This document shows positions 1-10,298 of a stretch of DNA of 11,235 bases, piece by piece. A program made the translations under genes and the position numbers. The notes beneath the pieces are model-generated. The model was not told the origin of the DNA and ran no database searches. It saw only the letters and a list, made by a program, of their open reading frames with translations. Numbering within the stretch: the stretch's first letter is position 1; each line of letters opens with the position of its first letter. The DNA is taken from contig CAZRPI010000113.1 of NCBI GenBank assembly GCA_964601865.1, positions 1 to 11,235 on the forward strand, written 5' to 3'. Source of the stretch: Pseudopelobacter sp964601865 (GTDB taxonomy: Bacteria; Desulfobacterota; Desulfuromonadia; Geobacterales; Pseudopelobacteraceae).

Positions 1-185
1 AGTCCCCCCATGTGTAGCAAGGCCGAAAGCGGGATTCCGACCGGCAGTCTTTTATCCGGATATGTGTCACCCCCATTACTTCGTCAGTCCGGAAAGCCGT
101 TGCCTTGGTGGTTCAGGAAATATCCGGTGTTCGGGTGTCATGTATCCGGGTTCTGTCGGAGATAATAAGAACTTTGGTGAATGGT

Positions 186-995
186 TTATTGTATGAAATT
201 GACGCGGTATTCACGGGGAGTAACGGAGGTCACCGCTTTGAAATGACGGTGGAAGTGACTCTGGTCAAAAAAACCGCAGGCAAGAGCGGTATCGGCGATA
301 TCCATTCCTTGCCTAAGGTGCCGTCGCGCCTGTTCGATTCTGCAGTTCATGCGATAGGCATGGGGGGTAACGCCTGTCAGGGTTTTGAACCGGCGCAACA
401 GCGTGTAGGGGTTGACGCCGAGCTGTTCCGAAAGGGAATGCAGGGTCAGATCCCGGTGAAGATCCTCTGCCAGGCATGTTTTCAGTTGTTCGACGGCCTC
501 AGAGGAAATTTTCTCTTCAACCTGAGGCCCGCAGTTTTTCGAAAAAATTTCAACCGCCAGATCGAAGAGAAGCTGCTCTTTTTCCGATCGCATGACACGA
601 CTCTCCATCACCTGTATCATAACCATGCAATACTGCTGATAGAGACGCTCGTCATCGACTTGCATTTTCTCCACCGGCATGAAACCATCGATCTGCCACA
701 ATGATCGTTGCACTTGAAAACACCATTCGGGATCGAGATAGAGCATGTAGTAACTCCGCTCTTCTCCATCCAAGGTATTGCAGGAATGCAGGGTTTCCGG
801 ATTAAGCAGGATCAGGGAACCCGAGGAAAGGATGACCGTCTCCTGCGCTGTCCAGCATCGAACTCTGCCCTGTTCGATTCCCCCGATACAGAAGGCGGTA
901 TGGATATGGGGTTTGAAATCCCGCCTGCTGTCCTTCGAATACCTGACTTCGGCAAACAGGAGATCGGGATCCTGGAAGAATACTTCTTTATGCAT
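186..995 (-). CDS. AraC family transcriptional regulator, cupin sensor domain plus HTH
   Basis: This 269-residue protein has the usual AraC-family length and order. Residues about 25-85 look like the N-terminal cupin ligand pocket: a His pair in 'FKPHIHTAF', a Gly-rich turn, then 'LLNPETLHSCN' closing the barrel. Residues about 183-265 form the twin helix-turn-helix DNA-binding domain, ending in the family signature 'GFFDQSHFHRHFK' (241-253) and 'TPREYR'. By family it should bind a small molecule and control nearby transcription. The ligand cannot be read from the sequence. The start ATG has only a weak purine-rich stretch upstream. The gene diverges from the dehydrogenase remnant at 1160-1489, so its original target may have been that now broken operon; this is inference. 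The family assignment is secure, the target is not. Confidence 0.93.
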   Translation of the reverse strand: MHKEVFFQDPDLLFAEVRYSKDSRRDFKPHIHTAFCIGGIEQGRVRCWTAQETVILSSGSLILLNPETLHSCNTLDGEERSYYMLYLDPEWCFQVQRSLWQIDGFMPVEKMQVDDERLYQQYCMVMIQVMESRVMRSEKEQLLFDLAVEIFSKNCGPQVEEKISSEAVEQLKTCLAEDLHRDLTLHSLSEQLGVNPYTLLRRFKTLTGVTPHAYRMNCRIEQARRHLRQGMDIADTALACGFFDQSHFHRHFKAVTSVTPREYRVNFIQ

Positions 996-1159
996 CTTTG
1001 CTCATTTCCGCGGCTAAATGGCTGACCAGTCGAATCAAAACATAAAATGCCCATGCGAACAACAAAACTCCGCCTTATTTTTCAGACTGCGGGAAAATTG
1101 GCATGCGGATCGAACCAAAAGGGCAAAGAAACGGAACGGCAACCGCCTGCAGGGAAAGA

Positions 1160-1489
1160 CACGGGATGTCCAAGACGGCTTTGCTGGCGGTGTCGCGAGG
1201 CATTGCGGAGGGGTGCGCCGGTACCGGGGTGACCTCCAATGCAGTGCTGCCGGGTCCGACACATTCCTCCGGCGTGGAGGAGTTCGCCACCAAGCTGGGG
1301 GGCGGCAGAAGCTTTGCCGAGTTCGAGCGGGAATTCTTCGCAAAGAACCGCCCCTACTCGCTCCTTAAACGCTTCGCAACCCCCGCCGAGGTGGCCGTAC
1401 TGGTCTCCTTCGGCTGCAGCCCGCTCTCCTCGGCCACCAACAGCGCGGCGCTCCGAGTTGACGGCGGAGTGGTCCGGGCCTGCTTCTGA
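1160..1489 (+). pseudogene. C-terminal remnant of a short-chain dehydrogenase/reductase (SDR)
   Basis: The translation from the ATG at 1166 gives 107 residues that match the last two fifths of a classical SDR. 'GMSKTALLAVSRGIAE' is the helix carrying the catalytic Lys, 'GTGVTSNAVLPGPT' is the segment after beta-6, and 'RFATPAEVAVLV' with 'AALRVDGGVVRACF' is the usual SDR ending. The N-terminal Rossmann half (TGxxxGIG, NNAG, the catalytic Ser) is absent. Only about 165 bases separate this piece from the AraC start, and none of the three plus-strand frames there encodes it. The residue at the catalytic Tyr position of YxxxK is His (cac, 1160-1162), so similarity seems to end right at the active site. 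The piece cannot be an active enzyme. It is most simply a gene that lost its 5' part by deletion. A truncated stable product is possible but unlikely. Confidence 0.8.
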
Positions 1490-1524
1490 GGATGACGTCC
1501 AAGTCCGGAAATGTGGAGGGAATC

Positions 1525-1623
1525 ATGGTAACTGCGACGGAGCAGTCCCCGGCATACCTGAAAGAACTTATGCGGCATTTCGCCGACTTGCGGGACGGCA
1601 CCCACGGTGATGGCGCCGGATGA
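1525..1623 (+). pseudogene. 32-residue open frame with good RBS, probably the cut-off start of a gene
   Basis: An ATG preceded by GGAGGG at good spacing opens a 32-codon frame, beginning MVTATEQSPAYLKELM and ending in a TGA at 1621-1623. The peptide starts like the amphipathic N-terminus of a soluble protein and then stops in a Gly-rich stretch. It lies 35 bases after the dehydrogenase remnant on the same strand, as the next gene of an operon would. I do not recognise the family. I read it as the first part of a gene whose remainder was lost. A genuine small protein or chance are the alternatives. Confidence 0.35.
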
Positions 1624-1632
1624 CGGCTCGGG

Positions 1633-1663
1633 CCTGTCCCTGATAGGTCACCTGTCCCATAGG
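1633..1663. repeat. Short imperfect tandem repeat, CCTGTCCC...ATAGG, beside the kinase stop
   Basis: Two copies of CCTGTCCC followed by ATAGG lie in tandem (1633-1647 with two extra bases before ATAGG, and 1651-1663), separated by TCA. The second copy also forms a small hairpin, TGTCC-CATA-GGACA (1653-1666), which touches the kinase stop codon at 1668-1670. There is no T-run on either side, so it is a poor intrinsic terminator. Its function is unknown. Confidence 0.5.
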
Positions 1664-1667
1664 ACAA

Positions 1668-3897
<2,230 letters not shown>

Positions 3898-3905
3898 GTG
3901 TTGCA

Positions 3906-3910
3906 TCCTT
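3906..3910 (-). promoter_or_regulatory. Ribosome binding site of the sensor kinase
   Basis: AAGGA on the minus strand lies 8 bases upstream of the ATG at 3897 (11 from the second ATG at 3894). It overlaps the ATG at 3906, and this rules against that codon and the ATG at 3927 as starts. Confidence 0.6.
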
Positions 3911-4089
3911 GCATACAGTGACAACAACGATGAAGTGGAGAGGGGAGTCTGTCATCACTAATTTTATCTCGAAAATGATTTTCCGCACCCGGATGGATGA
4001 CATCATTCATTAGAATGTCGGCAAACGGCGTGGTCAAGTGGTTTGATGTGTTATGGCAAGGGAGAATGATACCGGTTTCCGGGCTGATG

Positions 4090-4815
4090 TCATTTCCGTC
4101 CCGTTCCGCGAGGCTTCTTCACTCCCATGAGCACGAGCAGGATCATGCTGGCGATAAAGCCGCCGATGTGGGCGAAGTAGGCTACTCCGCCGCCCCGCAG
4201 CATCCCTCCCCCCTGCAGCAGATAGGCGTTGAGGAACTGGAGCAGCGCCCAGTAACCGATGATGAGATACGCGGGGAGTTCCACAGTGGTGATGAAGATG
4301 AAGATCGGGATGAGGGTGAGAATGCGGTTGCGCGGGAAGAGCAGAAGGTAGGCGCCCAGCACCCCGGCCACGGCGCCGCTCGCCCCGACCATGGGGATGG
4401 TGGATGCGGGGTCGCTCAGCACCTGGGTCAGGGCTGCAGCGAGTCCGCAGAGGAGATAAAAGGCAATGAAGCGGAATCGGCCGAGGGTATCCTCGATGTT
4501 GTCGCCGAAAATCCAGAGAAAGAGCATGTTGGAGCCGATGTGGAGCCAGTTGCCGTGCAGGAACATGGAGGTGAAGATGGTCGGCAGCGCCAGGAGGGGA
4601 TGCACGACCAGGTTGATCGGTATCAGCGACAGGTGACTCGAGAGACCGCCGACGAATTCCCTGACCCTGATGACTCCGTGGCCGGTATCCACGTGCAGCA
4701 GCTCATAGTGGCCGGTGAGGCGGTCCTTGATGAAGACCACGGCGTTGAGGACGATGAGCGCGATTGTGACAATGGGGAAATTGCGGGTGGGGCGATAGTC
4801 TCTGAGCGGTATCAT
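4090..4815 (-). CDS. Rhomboid family intramembrane serine protease
   Basis: This 241-residue membrane protein carries the rhomboid active site. The nucleophile Ser146 sits in 'VGASGAVAGVLGAYL' (the GxSG motif) and the partner is His216 in 'AHIGGF'. The HxxxN oxyanion motif is His92/Asn96 in 'HGNWLHIGSNMLFLWIFG'. About six hydrophobic segments are visible: 14-29, 73-86, 95-104, 115-133, 143-160 and 168-200 (possibly two), with a last one at 213-231. A soluble loop of about 40 residues separates the first from the second. By family it cleaves transmembrane helices of other membrane proteins within the bilayer; the substrate is unknown. The start ATG has no strong Shine-Dalgarno sequence. A hairpin (4838-4858) lies 22 bases upstream of it. 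The gene is flanked by unrelated genes. Confidence 0.93.
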   Translation of the reverse strand: MIPLRDYRPTRNFPIVTIALIVLNAVVFIKDRLTGHYELLHVDTGHGVIRVREFVGGLSSHLSLIPINLVVHPLLALPTIFTSMFLHGNWLHIGSNMLFLWIFGDNIEDTLGRFRFIAFYLLCGLAAALTQVLSDPASTIPMVGASGAVAGVLGAYLLLFPRNRILTLIPIFIFITTVELPAYLIIGYWALLQFLNAYLLQGGGMLRGGGVAYFAHIGGFIASMILLVLMGVKKPRGTGRK

Positions 4816-4837
4816 GGCTCTGCGTCACCGCGCATGA

Positions 4838-4858
4838 CCGGCATAACTGGTATGCCGG
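4838..4858. repeat. Perfect 8-bp inverted repeat upstream of the rhomboid start
   Basis: CCGGCATA (4838-4845) and TATGCCGG (4851-4858) are perfectly complementary across the 5-base loop ACTGG. In rhomboid mRNA this would be a stable hairpin just before the ribosome binding region. As DNA it could be a dimeric operator. No T-run follows it on either strand, so it is not a typical terminator. Confidence 0.6.
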
Positions 4859-4908
4859 AGTTTGCCGGGAATGTGAAAGGAAAACAGTTCATGAGGGAGT
4901 TTTCCCGA

Positions 4909-4937
4909 TTGCGGATCTGGCGCTGACTGCGCATAAT
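4909..4937 (+). promoter_or_regulatory. Candidate sigma-70 type promoter for the dehydrogenase at 5065
   Basis: TTGCGG (4909-4914) and CATAAT (4932-4937) are separated by exactly 17 bases. The -10 box matches consensus at 5 of 6 positions and the -35 box at the first three. The predicted transcript would start near 4944 and have a leader of about 120 bases. The call rests on sequence match only. Confidence 0.35.
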
Positions 4938-5053
4938 TGGTGGCGAAGTTTAGCATTACCGATGGTGACGCGTCCACAGAATTCAGATTTGTGCGGGGGA
5001 GACGGGCGAACCACCTGGAATACACGGCTGACGCGAAGTGCGCGTAGGATCGC

Positions 5054-5061
5054 GGAGGAGG
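5054..5061 (+). promoter_or_regulatory. Ribosome binding site of the SDR dehydrogenase
   Basis: GGAGGAGG just upstream of the ATG at 5065 (GGAGG with 6 bases of spacing) fixes that codon as the start rather than the in-frame GTG at 5038. Confidence 0.8.
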
Positions 5062-5064
5062 AGA

Positions 5065-5832
5065 ATGTCGGTGGATAATGGACGAAAGGTTGTTCTGGTT
5101 ACGGGCGGCGGCCAGGGTATCGGCCGGGGGATTGCGAACCGGCTGCTGCGTGACGGGATGAGGGTGGTGATCGCCGACATCGATGGGGAGGCCGTTGAGG
5201 AAATGTCGGAAGAACTCGGGCCCGGCGGCGCCGCCTTATGGGTTGATGTGGCGGACGAGCGATCGGTCGCGGAGCTGATGGGGCGGATCGATTCCCGTTT
5301 CGGCCGTCTGGACGCATTGATCAACAACGCCGGGATTGCCTCGGCCCATGCCGATGCGCCCGAGAGGCTGGAGCTTTTCGACTGGGACCGGGTGATTGCC
5401 ACCAATCTGACCGGCGTCTTTCTCTGCTGCAAACATGCCATCCCCCTGCTCAGGGCGGCGAAAGGGGCCATCGTCAACATCGCATCAACGCGGGCACTGC
5501 AGTCAGAAGCCAATACGGAAGCCTACTCGGCCAGCAAGGGTGGCGTGGTGGCCCTGACCCATGCCCTGGCCATGAGCCTCGGGCCGGACATCCGGGTGAA
5601 CTGCATCAGCCCCGGATGGATTGCCGTGGACGACTTCAGGAAAAGCTCTATCCGCAGTCAGCCCCGGCTCAGTCCGGCTGACCATGCGCAGCATCCGGTG
5701 GGGAGAGTGGGGACGCCAGAGGATATCGCCTCGCTGGTTTCCTATCTCGTATCGCCCCAGGCGGGGTTCATCACCGCCCAGAACTTTGCGGTGGACGGGG
5801 GGATGACGCGAAAGATGAGCTACGTGGAATAA
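5065..5832 (+). CDS. Short-chain dehydrogenase/reductase (SDR), classical NAD-type
   Basis: This 255-residue protein is a complete classical SDR of normal length. It has the dinucleotide-binding 'TGGGQGIG' (13-20), Asp residues after the second strand ('VVIADID', 34-40) that favour NAD over NADP, and 'NNAG' (87-90). Asn114 is in 'ATNLTGVF', the active-site Ser is 141, and Tyr154 and Lys158 lie in 'AYSASKGG'. 'RVNCISPGW' follows, and the protein ends 'FAVDGGMTRKMSYVE'. It should interconvert an alcohol and a ketone in the cytoplasm. The substrate cannot be told: glucose dehydrogenase-like and 3-oxoacyl reductase-like proteins share all these motifs. It stands alone between the rhomboid gene (divergent) and the lipoprotein gene. 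It is not the source of the SDR remnant at 1160-1489, whose C-terminal sequence is clearly different. Confidence 0.93.
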   Translation: MSVDNGRKVVLVTGGGQGIGRGIANRLLRDGMRVVIADIDGEAVEEMSEELGPGGAALWVDVADERSVAELMGRIDSRFGRLDALINNAGIASAHADAPERLELFDWDRVIATNLTGVFLCCKHAIPLLRAAKGAIVNIASTRALQSEANTEAYSASKGGVVALTHALAMSLGPDIRVNCISPGWIAVDDFRKSSIRSQPRLSPADHAQHPVGRVGTPEDIASLVSYLVSPQAGFITAQNFAVDGGMTRKMSYVE

Positions 5833-5841
5833 ACCTGGAAA

Positions 5842-5856
5842 GCGCGGTTGCCGCGC
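5842..5856 (+). terminator. Hairpin just after the SDR stop, possible weak terminator
   Basis: GCGCGG (5842-5847) pairs perfectly with CCGCGC (5851-5856) across a 3-base loop, beginning 9 bases after the stop codon. No T-run follows, so if it stops transcription it needs Rho or acts only as a 3'-end stabiliser. Confidence 0.35.
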
Positions 5857-6092
5857 AGTTCACAGAGAGTCGCGGAGGAGCGGGCTGCGGTTGAGGAAGA
5901 CCGGGAAGGCATTCTGTACGCAGGGGGCAGGGAAAAGGTCTCGGCGTTGGCCAGCGCGGAACTTCGCCGGCAGGTTCGGGTGCCGATGGATTTGTGACGG
6001 GATGCGTGGTATTAATGTACGGCGACCTGCCACCCATAGGCATTCTGAGGTATCATTGACATTAATAACAAGGTGGGTGTTGGTACTATTCG

Positions 6093-6097
6093 GGAGG
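6093..6097 (+). promoter_or_regulatory. Ribosome binding site of the Slp-type lipoprotein
   Basis: GGAGG 6 bases upstream of the ATG at 6104 selects this start. The signal peptide begins exactly there, and the in-frame extension back to 5891 encodes nothing recognisable. Confidence 0.8.
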
Positions 6098-6103
6098 TGG
6101 ATT

Positions 6104-6652
6104 ATGAAGATCGCGTTCCTGTCGGTCCTGGCCGCATTTCTGATTACGGGTTGCATGCCTGTCTTCAGCGACCGGACTAGCCGTCTGGTGGATCCTGCCG
6201 TCACCTTCGAGCTGGTGAGAAAAGAGCCGAAGGCTTATGTGGGTAAATTCGTGAAGGTGGGTGGGATCATTGCAGCTACCAGGAATTCAGGGGAGGGGTC
6301 GCAGGTCGAGGTGGTCCAGTTCAAACTGGGGTGGCTCGACGACATACCCGACGAATCGTCCCCGTCAGGAGGGAGGTTTCTCGCCGTCACCCCGGACTAT
6401 CTGGACAACATGGTCTATAAGTCGGGACGCCCCGTCGCCATCATAGGCGAAGTGAAGGGGGAACAGACCCTGCCGCTTGATAAAATCGTATACAGTTACC
6501 CGGTTATCGCCATTTCGGAAATCCATGTCTGGAGGGCGGAGGACGTGTATCCGGACAGGAATTCGTACCCCAATTATTACGATCCGTTATATAACCCTTA
6601 CTGGTGGTACGGATCGCCCTACAGATATCCGGTCCCCCGTTACCGGCACTGA
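6104..6652 (+). CDS. Slp family outer-membrane lipoprotein with Tyr/Pro-rich tail
   Basis: This 182-residue protein starts with a lipoprotein signal peptide: Lys2, a hydrophobic stretch at 3-14, and the lipobox LITGC with the lipidated Cys17. Residue +2 is Met rather than Asp, so by the Lol rule it should go to the outer membrane. Residues about 30-145 resemble the Slp (starvation lipoprotein) fold: 'FELVRKEPKAYVGKFVKVGG', 'VVQFKLGWLDD', 'GRFLAVTPDYLD' and 'GRPVAIIGEVKG'. The Slp family is known from stationary-phase envelopes but its biochemical role is unsettled. The last 34 residues (149-182) are unusual, with 10 Tyr, 7 Pro and 2 adjacent Trp, and are probably unstructured. The gene is transcribed alone and converges on the parvulin-SseB gene. 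Confidence 0.85.
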   Translation: MKIAFLSVLAAFLITGCMPVFSDRTSRLVDPAVTFELVRKEPKAYVGKFVKVGGIIAATRNSGEGSQVEVVQFKLGWLDDIPDESSPSGGRFLAVTPDYLDNMVYKSGRPVAIIGEVKGEQTLPLDKIVYSYPVIAISEIHVWRAEDVYPDRNSYPNYYDPLYNPYWWYGSPYRYPVPRYRH

Positions 6653-6659
6653 AAAGTCG

Positions 6660-6684
6660 GCCGTCCCTCCGGCATGATCTTTTT
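6660..6684. terminator. Weak bidirectional hairpin between convergent genes
   Basis: GCCG (6660-6663) pairs with CGGC (6670-6673), followed on the plus strand by CTTTTT (6679-6684). On the minus strand it is followed within a few bases by TTTT. It lies in the 52-base space between the ends of the lipoprotein and parvulin-SseB genes, where a shared terminator is expected. The stem is only four pairs. Confidence 0.35.
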
Positions 6685-6704
6685 AATTATGTGCCTGAGT
6701 TCGC

Positions 6705-7418
6705 CTACTCCTGCTCCTCCTTGTTGCAGTTATCCACTACCTCCCGGAGCCAGGCGATTTCATCGGGCAGAAACTCTTTCGCGTATTCGGAACCGACGTT
6801 CATGGCCAGATGGAGCGGCGGCATGGCGGTGGCGGCTAGAACGTGGCCGGGAACCGGCGCCCACATGACGGAGGCTTTCGCCCAGTTCCTCAGTCTCTCC
6901 TCGCTGTCAAAAAACACCAGGTAATCCTTCCCGTCAGCCTGGATGACCAGCGGCAGCATCTGCCCTTCCTCCAGCTCCGGTTTGTTGTCCAGCTCCTTCG
7001 GATCGAGAATCGGCACGCAGAAGGTCGTGTTGAGGAAGATGTCGTAAAACTTCGATTGCACCTTGGGGTTATTCCTGTCCTGGCGCAATTCCACCAGCGC
7101 CAGGTCGAGGGCGTTTGACCCGGGCGACTGCTCCGGGCCGCTCTCCCAGCGGCTGGTTACTTCCACCAGGTGGTAGCCGAACTGGGTCTTAATCGGACCG
7201 AGCAGCCTGTTCACCTCCCCGGTGAAGACGGCCTGATCGAACTCGGGCACCATCTGGCCGGGATTGAACGTGCCGAGGTCGCCCCCCTGCTGACTGGAGG
7301 GGCAGGATGATTCACGGCGGGCAACCTCGGCAAAATCGGCGCCGGCTTCGATCTCGGCCTTGAGCTTGAGGCAGAGGACTTCGTTGTCAACGAGGATGTG
7401 ACGGGCGGTAGCGGGCAT
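6705..7418 (-). CDS. Parvulin-type peptidyl-prolyl isomerase fused to an SseB domain
   Basis: This 237-residue protein has two domains. Residues 1-91 are a compact parvulin almost in the form of PpiC (Par10): 'RHILV' near the N-terminus, 'CPSSQQGGDLGTF' (39-51), 'GQMVPEFDQAVF' (54-65) and 'TQFGYHLVEV' (78-87). It should catalyse cis-trans isomerisation of peptidyl-proline bonds. A linker rich in Ser, Gly and Pro (92-101) leads to residues 103-228, which fit the SseB N-terminal domain: 'LDLALVELRQD', 'NTTFCVPIL', 'MLPLVIQADGKDYLVFFDSEE' and 'FLPDEIAWL'. SseB is known mainly from serine sensitivity in E. coli and has no settled activity. There is no signal peptide, so it is cytoplasmic. AAGGAG 5 bases before the ATG at 7418 decides the start over an in-frame ATG at 7481. 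It lies 81 bases after the ABC-F stop, probably in the same transcript. Confidence 0.88.
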   Translation of the reverse strand: MPATARHILVDNEVLCLKLKAEIEAGADFAEVARRESSCPSSQQGGDLGTFNPGQMVPEFDQAVFTGEVNRLLGPIKTQFGYHLVEVTSRWESGPEQSPGSNALDLALVELRQDRNNPKVQSKFYDIFLNTTFCVPILDPKELDNKPELEEGQMLPLVIQADGKDYLVFFDSEERLRNWAKASVMWAPVPGHVLAATAMPPLHLAMNVGSEYAKEFLPDEIAWLREVVDNCNKEEQE

Positions 7419-7423
7419 TTGTG

Positions 7424-7429
7424 CTCCTT
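7424..7429 (-). promoter_or_regulatory. Ribosome binding site of the parvulin-SseB gene
   Basis: AAGGAG on the minus strand with 5 bases of spacing to the ATG at 7418. The parvulin fold begins directly after that codon. Confidence 0.85.
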
Positions 7430-7499
7430 GAATGGTTAAAGTTTTGTACGGCATGGTAACCGAATAGGCAGGGGATGGCAACCGGCATATGGTCCGCGC

Positions 7500-9134
<1,635 letters not shown>

Positions 9135-9173
9135 GAAGAACCGTCCTTTGGTGGTACAGAGCCAAAACCAAGC

Positions 9174-9202
9174 ATAATACTCGATTCGGTCGGCCCATTA
9201 AA
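9174..9202 (-). promoter_or_regulatory. Candidate promoter of the ABC-F gene
   Basis: On the minus strand TATTAT (9179-9174) follows TTTAAT (9202-9197) with 17 bases between them. The -10 box is good but the -35 box matches consensus at only three positions. It lies about 40 bases upstream of the ABC-F start. The call rests on sequence match only. Confidence 0.3.
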
Positions 9203-9298
9203 GGAAAAAGTACGCCGGAGCGGAATGTTTGTTTGGAACGGGGGCATGGATTATCGGGGACTTCATCATGCTCCGATCCCGGTATCTTATTTCGGTTT

Positions 9299-9404
9299 CA
9301 AATCAAAGATGATATCAAGGCGGCGAGGAAGATGGGGACGGAGGCGTATATAACAGTACGTTGAGGAGCCTTCGACGAGCCAACGAAGAGAGCGCTTTGA
9401 TTTG
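9299..9404. repeat. 106-bp element bounded by perfect 10-bp inverted repeats
   Basis: CAAATCAAAG (9299-9308) and CTTTGATTTG (9395-9404) are perfect inverted copies 86 bases apart. The interior is purine-rich on the plus strand and has a small central inverted repeat (CGTA...TACG). It fills much of the space between the EamA stop and the ABC-F gene and ends 9 bases from the EamA stop. The layout resembles a small dispersed palindromic or MITE-like repeat; it encodes no recognisable protein. Whether other copies exist cannot be seen here. Confidence 0.55.
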
Positions 9405-9413
9405 GAATTGGAA

Positions 9414-10298
9414 TTACTTGCCCCCGGTGACAATCAGCGCTACCCCGGCCACCATCAGGACTGCGCCCACGAGCCGTTCCCGGAGATGTTCTTCTCCAAA
9501 GAGAAAATAACCGTACAGGACGCCCCCGAGAAGGCTCAGGCGCTTGACCGAGATCATGTAGGCCACATTGGTCATGCCAAGTGCAATAATGCCGCTGACC
9601 GTCTCCACCAGACTGAACGCGGCCGGGAACAGGACGGCTTTCACCAGTCCGCCCCTGAACAGAAGCTTCAGATCGTTGCGCCCTTTCCAGAGCGCGAGCG
9701 GTGTGAGGCAGCAGAACATCAGGATCGGGTAGATGCCGGCGAAGAAATAAGGAGAGGAGGACGAAATCGCCTTTTTGACAAGGACAGAGGTGATGCTGTA
9801 GAGCAGGGCGACGCCGATCATGCAGCGCGCGCCCGGTTCGGAGATGATGGCGCGGAAAGGGGCCAGCAGGCCGTCCCTGCTGCTGTGCAGGTTGAGGGCG
9901 TAGCTTCCCGCGGCGATGAGCACGACGCCGCAGCCGGCCTGAGCCGTCACCCTTTCCCCCAACAGGAGGGAGGGGATCACCAGCAGAAAGAGCGGGGTCA
10001 ACGCCAGGAAGGGGATCGTCAGTCCCAGGGGAGAGAGTTTAAGGGCGTTGAAATAGAGGATGATGGCCATAATCTCCAGGGGTATGGACAACATGATCGA
10101 CGGCAGGAACTCCGGCCCTATGGCAGGCCTGGGGGCCAGCAGCAGCAAGACGGTCAGCCCCGGCAGCATGAGGAGCATCCTCAGCCAGGCAATCAGATAC
10201 ACGTTGCCGTATGCGGCAATCGCCCTTTTCGTCAGTACGTCGCTGGTGGCAAGGGAAAAGGCGCAGAGAAGCGTTATGGGAAACCAGAGGAGGTTCAT
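9414..10298 (-). CDS. EamA-family (DMT superfamily) transporter
   Basis: This 294-residue protein is strongly hydrophobic, with about ten membrane segments in two homologous halves (about 5-136 and 158-291), the standard EamA layout and length. Each half ends with the family's Gly-Glu turn and final helix: 'LLLGERVTAQAGCGVVLIA' in the first and 'FLFGEEHLRERLVGAVLMV' in the second. Members export or exchange small metabolites such as amino acids and nucleotide-related compounds across the inner membrane; the substrate cannot be inferred. The ATG at 10298 is effectively forced, because an in-frame TAA lies three codons upstream. Even so, no Shine-Dalgarno sequence is visible, so initiation may be weak or leaderless. 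The leuB terminator upstream suggests it has its own promoter. Confidence 0.9.
   Translation of the reverse strand: MNLLWFPITLLCAFSLATSDVLTKRAIAAYGNVYLIAWLRMLLMLPGLTVLLLLAPRPAIGPEFLPSIMLSIPLEIMAIILYFNALKLSPLGLTIPFLALTPLFLLVIPSLLLGERVTAQAGCGVVLIAAGSYALNLHSSRDGLLAPFRAIISEPGARCMIGVALLYSITSVLVKKAISSSSPYFFAGIYPILMFCCLTPLALWKGRNDLKLLFRGGLVKAVLFPAAFSLVETVSGIIALGMTNVAYMISVKRLSLLGGVLYGYFLFGEEHLRERLVGAVLMVAGVALIVTGGK

Noticed and set aside
1..60. Possible c-di-GMP (GEMM) riboswitch fragment around 'AAAGCGGGATTCCGA'
   Set aside because: It faintly resembles the 3' helix of the motif, but the helix does not pair properly, the 5' half lies outside the window, and no gene follows on that strand.
3997..4926. 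Long plus-strand open frame of 309 codons opposite the rhomboid gene
   Set aside because: The translation is rich in His, Asp, Glu and Gln with no domain, and it lies antisense to a gene with clear catalytic motifs. It is a GC-driven shadow frame.
5050..5880. 11-base direct repeat TCGCGGAGGAG at 5050-5060 and 5870-5880 flanking the SDR gene
   Set aside because: The first copy is part of the ribosome binding site and the purine-rich sequence is easily repeated by chance. There are no other signs of a mobile element.
6056..6089. TTGACA (6056-6061) and TACTAT (6084-6089) as a promoter for the lipoprotein
   Set aside because: The -35 box is perfect but the spacing is 22 bases, and the implied transcript start would fall inside or right next to the ribosome binding site.
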